A DNA stretch of 64,000 bases, taken from assembly GCF_030272615.1 (NCBI RefSeq), contig NC_081409.1, positions 875,180,594-875,244,593 of the forward strand. The letters run 5' to 3'. The notes beneath the pieces are model-generated. The model did no database searches. It was not told where the DNA came from and saw only the letters and a program-made list of their open reading frames with translations. This stretch comes from Cryptomeria japonica. Lineage: Eukaryota > Streptophyta > Pinopsida > Cupressales > Cupressaceae. The translations under genes were made by a program, and so were the position numbers. Shown one piece after another: positions 10,601-21,110 of this stretch. Each line of letters begins with the position of its first letter. The first letter of the stretch is position 1.

Positions 10601-12412
10601 TTAGCTCGCACCCTCTCCCTCATCGCCTGGTGGAGGAGGAGGAGCCTGATGTCTGGGATCCTGTCGAGGTGCTCATGCTCCCTTTGATCTACCCATATAC
10701 TGTGAATAGGGTTGCACTTGCTATGCAATAGGAACTGTGACACTATATGCTGCCACATAATATGCTGCCCTACTACTCTGGAGAAGCACCTCCTGTTGTA
10801 GAGACTCTATCTCTGCTCTTGACTCTGCTCTCAAGGCCGCTATCTGATGATCCTGCTTGGCCCTAACCTCGACCAGCTATCGGTTTTTCTCTGCCAGTTG
10901 ATTCTAAGCCACTGTCAACTATGATTGCAGCTCTGCAAGACATGCTCTCATCGACCATCCCATGTCAGCCCCCTGCTCTCTCGCAGGCTCTCCACTGCCA
11001 TCTCCACCTGTGGCTCCACCCTGCTCATCCTACCGCTGTCGGACCTGCCTCAAAGCTGCTCTCTCCTCCTCTCCACCGCACAACCTCATGCCTACTCTCC
11101 CAAGGGATCCACCCTCACCCCTCTGTTGTCCAACATCAGCTCGTACTTTGATGCTGCTAGCACCAGGATCACCACTAGTCAGTTGTGGAGCCTCTGATCT
11201 CTAGCCCTATCCCTATGCCGGTGCGGGGGCATCATCCTCCACATCCTCAATATGAGGAGCTTTCTCTCCTGGATCTGTAAACCATGGAAAAGGATGCTGC
11301 TGAAAATAATCTCTATACTGGGGCAATACCCCCGCATCTGCTATATCATCCAGGTAATCCCACCTCAGGTGGTGTAAACCTGTCAGCTCCTGCATCGCTA
11401 AAGCATAGGATAGCTTAGGTGAGCATCCCTGTCTCTCCTCATCAGCGTATCGAGCATATGCAACATACTCCTGAGAGATCCCCTGAGGTCGGCCATACTG
11501 CCTCATCACTCGTGAAATGATGAATCGCTCCACAACAGTCTGTGATCTCCCAATCAGTGGGCGTGTAACAAAAATGTCTCTTCGAACTGCCCGCCAGTCA
11601 TCCCATGACTCCAACCCCCTGTACGGTCTCCATACGATAGCTATCAGATCATCGAGCTGTCGTCGCTAGAAGTCTGTCTTGCCCAGATGGGGCTGCGTAA
11701 TATATCCGGCATACCTGTAAATGATCGGCTGCCCTGGCTCTCTGCTATCATCAACTATCGACCAACAAATGGGAAGGTGCTCCCAAGCCCACACCTGTAA
11801 AATGTACATCCCTGCCGCCATGCTCCGCCCATCTCTGTAAACAATCTCATGTATCTCCCGATACATGTGGGCCAATAAACAAGAGCCCCAACCAAGTCTC
11901 TGAGGGGTCTCTATCAACCTCTCCAACATCCGTCCCCATCCGCTCTGGAAACCCTGTTGCCCTCTGTCTGGCATCAAAAAACAACCAATGAAACTTGCTA
12001 GGATACATGCTAGTGGATACTCCTCACTGTACCTGCTCATCAATATATCCCAACTCATGGAACGAATCAAGATATCGGGATCCCTGAATATGTTCCTAAA
12101 AGCCTGTAGTCTAGGTAACAATGCAGTATCATAATCCACCTTATCCCCAACAAAAGGGATATGAAGGATCCTGTACACATCCTCGGGAGTGATAGTCAAC
12201 TCCCCAACTAGCAAATGAAAGGTATTATGCTCTGAATGAAACCGCTCTACCAACGTTGTGAGCATCCCATGGTTCACACAGATATCAGGTAACCTCATCA
12301 GGTGAGTCAAGCCACACATATCGACATGAGCCTACTCAACCTCTGACAAATCACAAACTAAAGCCATAGTGGGAGGATATACACATCTAAAGAGCACAGG
12401 AGGTAAGCACAC

Positions 12413-12877
12413 CTACAACAATCCAACAATGAAACATCAAAAAACATTCCAAATGAGCCTACAAGAGAAGTTAAACATCACGTAAATCCAAATAAGTCAA
12501 ATGCAAAAGCAAAATTTTATGTTTACACTTTCAAAAATGATCACTGTCTTTCAAACGACAAAACACAGTCAAGCAGCATATCGTACGAGTCAGGAATGGC
12601 TCTCGTACGAGAAAACAACCTCGAACGACAAACTTTTACACGTCGAACGACAAAATGATCTTCTAACTGACCTGTCGTATGACACAAGGGTGGATCCCGT
12701 ACGACAAATCTAATGGCTTCAAACGACAAAAAAAAATTTGCCAGTTTCTCGTACGAGACAGGATCCTGTCTCGCATGACAAATCGCGACACCCGACCCAA
12801 AACCCATGAAAAACGTGAAAAATGAACAAAAAATTTCAAAATTCGAAACATAAAGAGGCTTAAGATCGATCACTTAC
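12413..12877 (-). other. Predicted intron of the antisense PMD gene (A)
   Basis: Minus-strand GTAAGT donor (12877-12872) and TTGTTGTAG acceptor (ending 12413), phase 0 on both sides. It carries the third TCGTACGA cluster. The same donor context (GAGCCA then GTAAGT) and phase are found in B1. Confidence 0.65.
12565..12775 (-). repeat. TCGTACGA cluster 3, inside the antisense intron
   Basis: Exact TCGTACGA at 12581, 12603 and 12749, with near copies between (tcgaacgac, tcgtatgac, ccgtacgac). On the minus strand the phrase ggatcctgtctcgtacgag matches 18 of 19 bases of the leader phrase at 343-361, so the motif is read in the same sense as each transcription unit. Confidence 0.85.
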
Positions 12878-13024
12878 TGCTGGCTCGTAGTTTCGGGGTT
12901 GATTATGATGTCTCTGGCGCTCGAATCGATGCTGACAAGTAGGGATCACCATTTTCTTTGCAGAAGGCTTTTTGAATTTTCAAACTTGGAGGGTTAAAAT
13001 GAATTGAAAATGACACTTTTGTCC

Positions 13025-13034
13025 CATATATAGC
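13025..13034 (-). promoter_or_regulatory. TATA-like box of the antisense PMD gene (A)
   Basis: Minus strand reads ggctatatatggg, about 75-80 bases upstream of the exon 1 ATG at 12952. Spacing fits a plant core promoter with a 40-50 base 5' UTR. Inferred. Confidence 0.5.
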
Positions 13035-14089
13035 CAAAGACCTAATTTTTCAACTTGCTCTAATGGTCACTAAAATTGTACCCTTAGCTAATGTGCCTAC
13101 TCTGATTCCATTTTCGGGATCGAAATCGAAATTCGAGATCATTTTGCTAGCCAATTTCACACTTTTGGACCACTTAGCGCTCTTTTCATCAAATTCTCAA
13201 TCTTTCTTAGATTTGTGCTCAATTTCTCAATTTCAACATTGAATCTCAATTTCAAATTTATGAATCAATTTTGCAATCAATTCAATCTTCAAAATTCTTC
13301 AAAATCAATTTGTGCTCACATAACTTTTCATTGCTCAAAATTGCCTAAAATCAAACACTCTCGCTATCTTTTGATTTCGCTCCCGAGGGGGCATACAAGT
13401 GACCTGATGACCTCATATCTCACAAGTCGAGAAATTTTTTCAAATCTTCATCAAAAGTCAAGCAAAATCTTTTCAACCAAAGAAAATCAATTCTTATAGC
13501 TAAGGGGCATCTCAGCTTCATCACTTCACATCAAGTTGAGATCTCTCGATCATCTAAATCGAATCAATCGCCAGGGGCATATCAGTTTCATCGCTTCAAA
13601 TCAAGCTGATATTTGTCTTTCATCTGAATTAATCTCTTAACATTAATCAGTTTCATCGCTTCAAATCAAACTGATTATTCGTTTAAAATCAAGAGTATCT
13701 TTGATCACACTCAATCTAAGCATGTGTTCAGTATTCATTTCTTGATCAAGCTGGACGATTCATTCTTCGCTCATCGTGTCTTGATCAATCAAGTTCAAGA
13801 TCAATTTTTATCATCACTCATTGCATCTAAGATCAATCAAGGTCTAGATCAGTAAGATCCATTTCTTGATCAATCAAGTTCAAGTTCGATATCTTTTGTT
13901 TTCTATCATTCCTCAGTTCAATCAAGTTCGGGATAGGTATCACTTTAATTAGACTTCATTCAGCTTTGTTGCTTCGAATCAAGCTAAACACCTTGCTATC
14001 CATCTAGTTCGTGATCAATCAAGTTCAGAACTGGCATCTCCTAGACATCACACATTCTTTGAACCAACGCGCTGCTCGCACATTAATTC
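13035..14089 (+). other. 3' non-coding region of element A
   Basis: No coding frame. Contains degenerate repeats: three to four copies of a 'cagtttcatcgcttcaaatc' unit (13513-13990) and several of ttgatcaatcaagttcaag (13790-14030), plus repeated aggggcat purine boxes (13387, 13504, 13573). Confidence 0.6.
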
Positions 14090-14102
14090 AAAGAGGGACA
14101 AA
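14090..14102 (+). promoter_or_regulatory. Polypurine tract (PPT) of element A
   Basis: aaagagggacaaa directly precedes the TGTAATACCC start of the 3' LTR; primes plus-strand DNA in this element class. Confidence 0.85.
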
Positions 14103-15234
14103 TGTAATACCCTAAAATTGGTCATCTAAAGCATGGGCCCCTAATCTCGACAACATCACCAAGGTCCTAACCAAAGGCAATTAAATTAATCTTGAGCACA
14201 TTATTAATTCTTTAATTATCAAAAATCACATGTCAAATCAATTACTCAATATTAATTAAATATTTATTTAATTAATTGAATCATTTCCAAAAATATCATT
14301 TTGATCAATTATCTCATTTTAATTTATTAAATATCCTTGCATATTTAATTAATTAATAAATTTGCCATTCAATCATGCAAAAAGGATTAATTTATTACAA
14401 AAGATGAATTAATTTATTACAAAGAGTTGAATGGAAAATAAAACAAAAAAAGGAATTAATTTGAGAGAGAAATCAAACTTGAGATATTATTTCTTTTTCT
14501 AAATTTAGAACTTGAAATCAGAAAAGCAATTTAATTGAATTATTGAATTATTCTCTAAATTTGGAACTCAAAGCTTTTTAGAAAAAGAAGTTTAGTTGCA
14601 TTGAAAAGACCTTTTTCTTGAATAAATTAAAGAATTATCTATTTTTATCCTATATGCATGGAATTAATTTATTATTATTTTCCAATGCAACTCGGACTTC
14701 TAATTTGAATGGATTTCAATTAAACTATAATTGGAATCTATCTCAAGGTTAACTGAACATGATTTCTCAATTAATTTCAATTAATTCTAAATTGAGCTTT
14801 TTCTCTTGCAATTCTCTACAAATTCAGTTTTTAGCTCTCATTCCAATTCACCCCAGAGATTTTTGAGAACACGCTTGGAGATTATTCTCACACTAATTTC
14901 GCTCTGGAGTCATTGAAGATTATTGTGCTTTTTAGATTATTTGCATCCATTTTACATTCATTATTGCTTGCATCCACCATTGCTTGAATTATTCATCCAT
15001 CTTGCATCCATATAGCTTAATATCATATAGATTAAATCCTTCGTCTTGGTGTAGTCTAGTCGCTGGTATTACTTATAAAAATCTGAGAGCAATCTTATAC
15101 TCGCATCTTTTAGAAGGCAATTGGTCACTTTGCTATGGTTTATTTCTTATTGATTATTGATTACTAACCATGCATATAATGACTTAATTGAAGTGTTGTG
15201 CTTACAACTACAGGTTCACTTTTTCACACACACA
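14103..15234 (+). repeat. 3' LTR of element A (1132 bp)
   Basis: Begins TGTAATACCC after the purine tract and ends TTTTCACACACACA. Its last 74 bp match the window start, which fixes the right boundary. AT-rich interior with many aattaatt motifs. Confidence 0.93.
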
Positions 15235-15451
15235 CCCATATGATAGCTAGACCTCCGGAGGCCCCAATACCTGGGGTTCCTGAAATCTTCCTAAAGCCTA
15301 AACGTTTGCCAAAGGAAGCTAAGTCTGCATCTCCCAATTTAGTCTCTTGAAGCAAGACTAATTCAGGGTTGAAAGAGGATAGATAACATTTGACTAACCT
15401 CTGCTTGTTAGGGGCATTTATGCCCCTAACATTCCATGAAATTATCTTCAT
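15235..15451 (-). pseudogene. LINE C ORF2, N-terminal endonuclease fragment
   Basis: Starts MKIISWNVRGINAPNKQRLV and includes LLQETK, the first two motifs (Asn and catalytic Glu) of the apurinic-endonuclease-like domain of L1-type LINEs. It stops after about 72 residues at the edge of element A, so GDFN and SDH motifs and the RT are missing here. Confidence 0.88.
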
Positions 15452-15534
15452 GATCCCTTGGGAAGGACCTTTCCCTTCCTAGCATAAAACATGTCCGTGA
15501 GTTTAACTTGACCTTCCGCAGAGCCATCATTGGC

Positions 15535-17190
15535 TCAAAGCTCTGATAGGGATTTCCTACCCCTCCTTTTGAAGAGCTTACCATAGTCCGGGGTAGATTT
15601 ATCCAATGCCCAAAGTTCGATACCTAAAGTTTCATTTTCCTTATTATTCAGATCTACAAGAAGTTCTTCTATATTCGAGGCCATCGGGGGAGGTGAGGAG
15701 GGTATAATTTCTTTACCTAACAGTTTTTTTTGAAGATACAACTCATATTTGTCAATTATTTCATCCAATATTTTATTCATGATCTCCTCGATGACTAAGT
15801 CACAAACATAGTTAATAATGCAATTGACTTCATCCTCTTTGCGTGCAGGATCCTCATCCCGAACTGACTGGCCTACCCTCTCCTTGTTAGTAGAGCAAGC
15901 TTTCCTAAAGGGAGAGCATATGGGATTGTTACAATCTACCACTCTTATGGCCTGATAAGAGGGAAGAGGGAGATCATCCAATTCCCCACCCTTCTGCTCA
16001 GTGGATGTAGGTTGGGGATTTTCCTTTGAGATGCGAGGGGTCCTCAACTCAGCAGAAGCTCCTGGAGAGTCCATTGGGGGTTTTGCCCATAGGTTAGGGG
16101 AGGAAGGGGTCGTCCGGTCTTCCTGTCCCTTGTTAATGAAAAAATCACCTTCTTCGATATCCTCAACATCCTCAGGTTCCTCAACATGCCTAGATGTCAA
16201 AGGGATTGTCTCAACCACAAACCCTCCCTTTTCTAGATTGAAACTAATGACGGCCCCAGGGAGCCTACTGGAACTCAGTTGAGAAGGCAAAATTGGGGGC
16301 GAAACAGGGTCTAGGTCGAGAATCTCTTAAAAGAATTCTAGATAAATAAGGAAGGAAGACACCCTTGACTTAATCTCAATAGGTTTTAAGGTTTTAATAC
16401 TAATGTCCATATTAATTATTATCACACAATTCACATACTTCCTATATTTATCACAAGTTTCTACAAATTTGCCAATGTGATTACCAATTTTCCTAATAAT
16501 TTTAATGTCCATTAATTCGACTGGTAGGTTAGGTAACAATATCGGTCTATCTATCTTAAGAGATTGCAAGTTATTATGGTTAAAATCTGGAATCCAATCT
16601 AAAAAATAAAATTCAAAACCTCTGAAAGTAGGAGATTTACCTGTTAATAATTCCTCCTTGTGTTTTGAATTACCACAATCTATATATAGAAAACCTTTGG
16701 ACGGGATAGCAATACTTACTATCCAATTGAAAGTCGACAAGAACCAATCAATAAGAACCTCTGATGTGATTCCGAGTCCCTGCCATCTCGCAAAAACTCC
16801 GAAGGCCTTGCAAGATTGTTGAATCCGCTTAACCAGATTCTCATTGATCTCTAAAACATTATCCATATCTGAGTTGGGATCCCTAATTGGACCCAATTCC
16901 ATCGGTGAAGGTTTGGGAGGTAGTATCGTAGCTTTGCCCTTTAAAGTAGCTCTAATTACGGATTGAGATTCTACCATCCTGCTAGGGTTTTTAATTTTGT
17001 TTCTACTATTATTTTCTGAAGAACGACAAGCCCGGGGATGTGGTTTTAAATAACCTTCCTCAAGATTTTGCAATTGATTGAACCTATTGAAAGAAGTCGG
17101 CCTAAAATAACCTTGGCCAAGTTCACTTCTGTTTGCATTCCTTGGAGGGTTTGCCCTGGCAGCCTTGCGAGCCTTCCTAGGTTTCACCAC
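15535..17190 (-). pseudogene. LINE C ORF1 (DUF4283-like nucleic-acid-binding protein)
   Basis: One frame from MVKPRKARKAARA to EL at 15535, interrupted by one TAA at 16327. Basic N terminus; the central part (about residues 120-270: FARWQGLG, GFLYIDCGNSKHKEELL, RPILLPNLPVELMDIKI) resembles the DUF4283 region of plant LINE ORF1. I see no CCHC knuckle, so it may have been lost or be atypical. ORF1 proteins coat LINE RNA. It lies 83 bases upstream of the ORF2 start, as usual. Confidence 0.7.
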
Positions 17191-18842
17191 TTGCCATTCT
17201 GATTTTTCCTGAGGCAGGGGAGCCCTAATCCTCGGGATGCCATGATTGAGTGCATACTTTGTCCTATCAAAAAACCACTATTGGTGGAAAAGATCAGGTG
17301 ATTTCCTCAGAGGAAATGAAAAAATCGCTCGATGACTGCCCTGCCAAAATTCACACATTTTCGCTTATTCCTTATTGTTTCTCAGAAAAAAAAAACCAAA
17401 AAAAAACCTTGAGTTTTATTTAAACTAATTTAATGAGTTTTATTTACTAGAACATCTTTAATTAGGCATCAGGCAACACTTTGAGATGTGTACTTTTTGA
17501 CCTTTGTGCGCATAATTGATCCCACAGCGTGTATCATTACTACCTAGAAGCTAGAACAATAGCTATAAGTAGTTAAGTTGCATACGAAGACAACTAAAAA
17601 AATCATCAAAATTCGATGTACCGTTTAGGATATGTGGGTGTGCGAAGTTAGCTATGACGACTACTAGTGCTCTTTCCCTATTGTGTTTCCAGATCCAACT
17701 ATAATATAGTAAGTGTAGCTCCATTTAGACATATATAATTGCTCTTCAAATGTATTAAGTAGCTTATTAAGATATAAATTAAAATATTAACTATTGAGGA
17801 AAATTAGACACTCAATATAGATTTTCATCAAATTTACAATATATAATTTTAAGCACATTATTAATAGTTCTTTTTATTAAATAAAATATATAGTATTTAA
17901 TATTTTTTTTGTTTATATTTAGATATGAAATAGATAAAATTTTATTTGTTTTATTTATTAAAATACAAATCATTAGATTTCATTTCATTTTCTTTGGATA
18001 TTGGATGTGTCAGTAAAATGAAATAAAAGAAATAATAGTTGTGAGATTTAATATATTTTTTTATACAATTATCCATAAAAACATATTTGTTTGTTTTTCT
18101 TAAAAACATATTTTATTATATTAATATTAGACTAATATTATATTTATTTTTTCTTTATATAAGATAGTATTAAAATGATATTAATATATTATTATTTATA
18201 ATATTTTTTATTTGTGTTATATTATACTAGCATACCCATTTTTTAGAGAAATATATGTAAAGTACACTAGAGATATCTTTGATTGAAGTGAGAGTTATAG
18301 TTAATATTACAAAAATATAATTAAAATAATATAGTTTTAAATTAACAATAATGTAAAATTATAATTAAGAATTACAACAAATATTTTTATTACAATACTA
18401 TAAAGGCAAGTACTTGCCACTACGTGACACTTGTTTTAAAATTACAATTAATAATTATTGATTTATTTTCAAATACAATTTTTATTTTATTTCATTAATT
18501 GGTAATAGATAATATTTTGTGAATTTTAAAAATTATAATTTAGTCTAATTAAATAATAAAACTTATCCCATTAATGTTTCTAGATTGAATATAATTAATT
18601 AACTTAATTTTTTTAATTCTTCATGTTTTGCAACAAGGGACGCAAGCATCGTGTTCCCGTCGATTGTGTGCAGTTGGAGGCTTTAATGCGGAGAATGTGG
18701 AAGAGAGGTTTAGAATGTGGAGGAAGTGTAATGGAAAGTTTAAGATGCATGAAATGTAGTTACTTGTTGGAGGAAGTGGAAAACGTCATTCTCTTTAGTC
18801 CCTTTGTTGCTATAAAAGGCGGAGCAAGATTGAGACTATTAA

Positions 18843-19085
18843 ACTGAATTCAATAACCTAAAGTGATCATTTTTTCCATAAAACAGAAGGTAGAAGCTTA
18901 AATGAATAATATAACTTAAGTTGATAAGCTAACATCAAACTAAAATCAATAATATAAAAATTCAGATTTTTTCCAGAAGATTGAGAAGATCAAGCTAAAT
19001 TGAATAATCTAAAAGTGAGTATTTTTCCATAAGACTGAGAAGTTGAAGTTGAAATCAATAATATAGAAGTTCTCAATTTTTTGGT
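18843..19085 (+). repeat. Degenerate array, about 54-bp unit, four copies
   Basis: Units share aatcaataatat, a short variable stretch, ttttttcca(t/g)aa and gagaag..gaag. The first copy carries an extra 45 bp or so. Confidence 0.6.
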
Positions 19086-19112
19086 ACAAGATAACATTTA
19101 TCATTGAATCCA

Positions 19113-19324
19113 TTTAATATTCAAGTACAATCTTTAAAATTTGTGTTTGGTGCAAATTACATCATGGAATTTGCAAACTTTGTATTTGTTGTTTGAACAT
19201 GTAAAGCAGGAATAAGGATTTAATATTCAAGTACAATCTTTAAAATTTGTGTTTGGTGCAAATTACATCATGGAATTTGCAAACTTTGTATTTGTTGTTC
19301 GAACATGTAAAGCAGGAATAAGGA
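19113..19324 (+). repeat. Tandem duplication, 2 x 106 bp
   Basis: 19113-19218 and 19219-19324 are nearly identical (tttaatattcaagtacaatc through caggaataagga); I see one difference (gtttgaac versus gttcgaac). Recent duplication. Confidence 0.92.
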
Positions 19325-20632
19325 CTTAATAAAAATATTTGAATGAAATGACATTACATTACAATGCATGAGGTCAATAAAACACCAAGACTGTGCATGG
19401 GTAAAATACTCTACGGAAAGGTGGACATGCCCAATATAAAGAAATCTCAGATAGCTCAATAAATCAATTTCAAATGGATGCATATATTGCATCAGCCCCA
19501 CCTCTAAATAGCAAGATGCACTATTCTCTGGAATAATGAGAAACTTTGTACCAAAGTAAAACTCTGAGTAGTAATGTACAACCTTCTTAATGCAACTGTA
19601 AAAAAATAATGGAATATTGCAGTTGACAATATGCATTAAAAACTCAACGAAAACAAAAGCACAAATAACATGTGTTTAATAGTAACATTTAGTCATTTCT
19701 TAAAAATCAAAAAGCAATTTCTTACGAACCCAAGTAGAGGGGGCCATAAATAGAGAAATGAGTGTTATGTTAAGATTAAAATCAAGACATAAAGTAGACA
19801 TTCAAAATGGAGCATATGCTCTATTAATTGGAAAGCTATCATTTGAATTTCATTTAGATGATAAGTCAGTAACCTGGAAAAGTGTAAAAACATACGTTGT
19901 ATAAGTTAAGCATAGAAAAACATTCCAAGCTAAAAATAGTTTAAAATTTAAAGTAATGACATTTTTTTCATGTAATTGGCAATCTTAGAAATTAAAAATA
20001 AATATCAAAACTGAGAAATGTTATTCCTTATTCTCTTTCATTACTCAAAGAATTTGGGATGGTGAGCAATATAATTAAAACTTCTTGTCTACCACTGAAA
20101 TGTTCCTTTCTTCAATTTTTGAACATGCAAACTTTTGAAATGCTAAATTGTACACTCTCTCTATAGAAAGACTTGAAAATAATTTGCCATCGATATCTTT
20201 CTCATTGTTGTTGATACAGATACAACTTATGTATTTCAAGATTTGAAACATACATGCTTTAAGCCTACCATCAAATCATACATGGTGTTGACTGCATAAG
20301 GGAAAAGTGGAAAGATGGCTGAATTTAAACAACTTTTGAGCCAAATACATTAAATTGGGCTTATGCCTAATACACTTGTTTTTAATGGCATGCTCAATAG
20401 TTATGATCGTTTGCGCATATATGACGAAATGGAGGCATTGTTCGAATGATGGAAGCAGGTGTCTGTAAACTAGATATCAGTAACTATAATATCCCGATAA
20501 ATGTAAATACTAAAGTAGATTTCTATGACAAAGTAGAGAAGTTATTTGTATCTTTAAAGACTTGGGATCTTAAGTCCAACATAGTAACTTGGACACTGGA
20601 AGAATTGGTGCCTTTGCAAGAAAGAAATAGTC

Positions 20633-20777
20633 TTGGAAGTGCATGGTAATTTTTGAACAGATCCTAGATGCAGGGTGTAGCTTAACCAAAGAAAGGAAGC
20701 AACCAATTTGTTTATAATCTTTGGTTAAGCTACACCTTGCATCTAGGATCTGTTCAAAAATTACCATGCACTTCCAA
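20633..20777. repeat. Near-perfect inverted repeat: 60-bp arms, 25-nt loop
   Basis: 20633-20692 is the reverse complement of 20718-20777 at 59 of 60 positions (mismatch in gcagggtg versus gcaaggtg). RNA from either strand would fold into a long hairpin. It could be a young microRNA-like gene, a small foldback transposon or an inverted duplication; no TIR-flanking duplication was found. Confidence 0.9.
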
Positions 20778-20906
20778 TTCTCTCTTACATTATGTATTTT
20801 GGATGATTGGTTGTAGATTACTTTTCCCTTGTTTAGTTTCCAAACGGTTTTCAACCCTACCCTTCACATCGATGGGAATAATCATAATAAAAATTACTCT
20901 ATCTGT

Positions 20907-20992
20907 ATTCAGTTTGGTGTCATGCAGTCACTATCCATTCCAAGGATGTATTCAGTCTGGTGTCATGCAGTCATTATCTGGACTATCATTAC
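20907..20992 (+). repeat. Two-copy direct repeat, 43-bp period
   Basis: attcagtytggtgtcatgca at 20907 and 20950, the two copies differing at a few bases. Confidence 0.75.
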
Positions 20993-21110
20993 ATGTAATT
21001 CAAAAATGACCATAGCCTTGTGTCAGATTGCTTATCTTTACATCATAAACAATATAGAATAAGTTTTATACAACAAAATTGCCTCCCGTGTCAGTATACA
21101 TATAGCCCAA

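Larger units (their letters stand above)
10601..12952 (-). pseudogene. Antisense plant mobile domain (PMD) protein gene of element A, two exons
   Basis: Antisense to gag-pol. Exon 1 is 12952-12878 (25 codons, MVIPTCQHRFERQRHH onward) and ends at a GTAAGT donor; the intron is 12877-12413 (ends ttgttgtag); exon 2 is 12412-10601 in the same phase. Exon 2 opens with CLPPVL and a Leu-rich PMD: FHSEHNTFHLLVGELTITPE, EDVYRILHIPFVG, CFLMPDRG, RLGWGSCLLAHMYREIH, LQVWAWEHLP. After the PMD (to about 11240) come a linker, a coiled coil (about 10945-10780, AALRAESRAEIESLQQEV) and a Pro-rich tail. Eleven in-frame stops, chiefly TAG, and no frameshift across about 628 codons. PMD proteins occur in plant silencing factors and in transposons. 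The intron is inferred, not proven. Confidence 0.78.
1..15234 (+). mobile_element. Ty3/gypsy LTR retrotransposon A (Tat-like), 5' LTR cut by window edge
   Basis: Near-complete gypsy element. Order seen: end of 5' LTR, PBS, leader, gag, protease, G-patch-like segment, reverse transcriptase, RNase H, second archaeal-type RNase H, integrase, antisense PMD gene, purine tract, 3' LTR. The dual RNase H, the C-X2-H-X4-H-X4-C gag knuckle and the antisense extra ORF place it in the Tat/Ogre group (family knowledge plus inference). The 74 bp at the window start match 15161-15234 with two differences, so the copy is fairly young. The element interrupts the endonuclease of LINE C at 15234/15235; its left flank is outside the window, so the target duplication (expected cccat) cannot be checked. 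Confidence 0.93.
15235..17390 (-). mobile_element. LINE C (plant L1-type), 5' part
   Basis: Minus-strand LINE with ORF1 and the start of the ORF2 endonuclease, cut at 15235 by insertion of element A; the remainder should lie upstream of the window. The right limit, near 17390, is estimated from where coding and leader-like sequence gives way to AT-rich DNA. Confidence 0.75.
17391..21110. other. AT-rich non-coding region
   Basis: 3.7 kb with no recognisable gene or element. Strongly AT-rich from 17750 to 18620. It contains the degenerate array (18843-19085), the 106-bp duplication (19113-19324), the hairpin (20633-20777) and a two-copy 43-bp repeat (20907-20992). It may be remains of old elements or genuine spacer DNA. 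Confidence 0.6.

Noticed and set aside
11213-11614. Antisense frame at 11614-11213 as a separate small gene
   Set aside because: It is in the same frame as the PMD upstream and the coiled-coil tail downstream; only TAG codons separate them, so it is one gene.
18623-18847. 74-codon frame in AT-rich DNA
   Set aside because: No recognisable domain, no neighbours, length expected by chance.
19268-19636. 122-codon minus-strand frame
   Set aside because: Lies partly in the tandem duplication; composition is that of AT-rich non-coding DNA.
17391-21110. A host gene in the region between LINEs
   Set aside because: No coding frame with family resemblance, no splice or promoter arrangement I could support.
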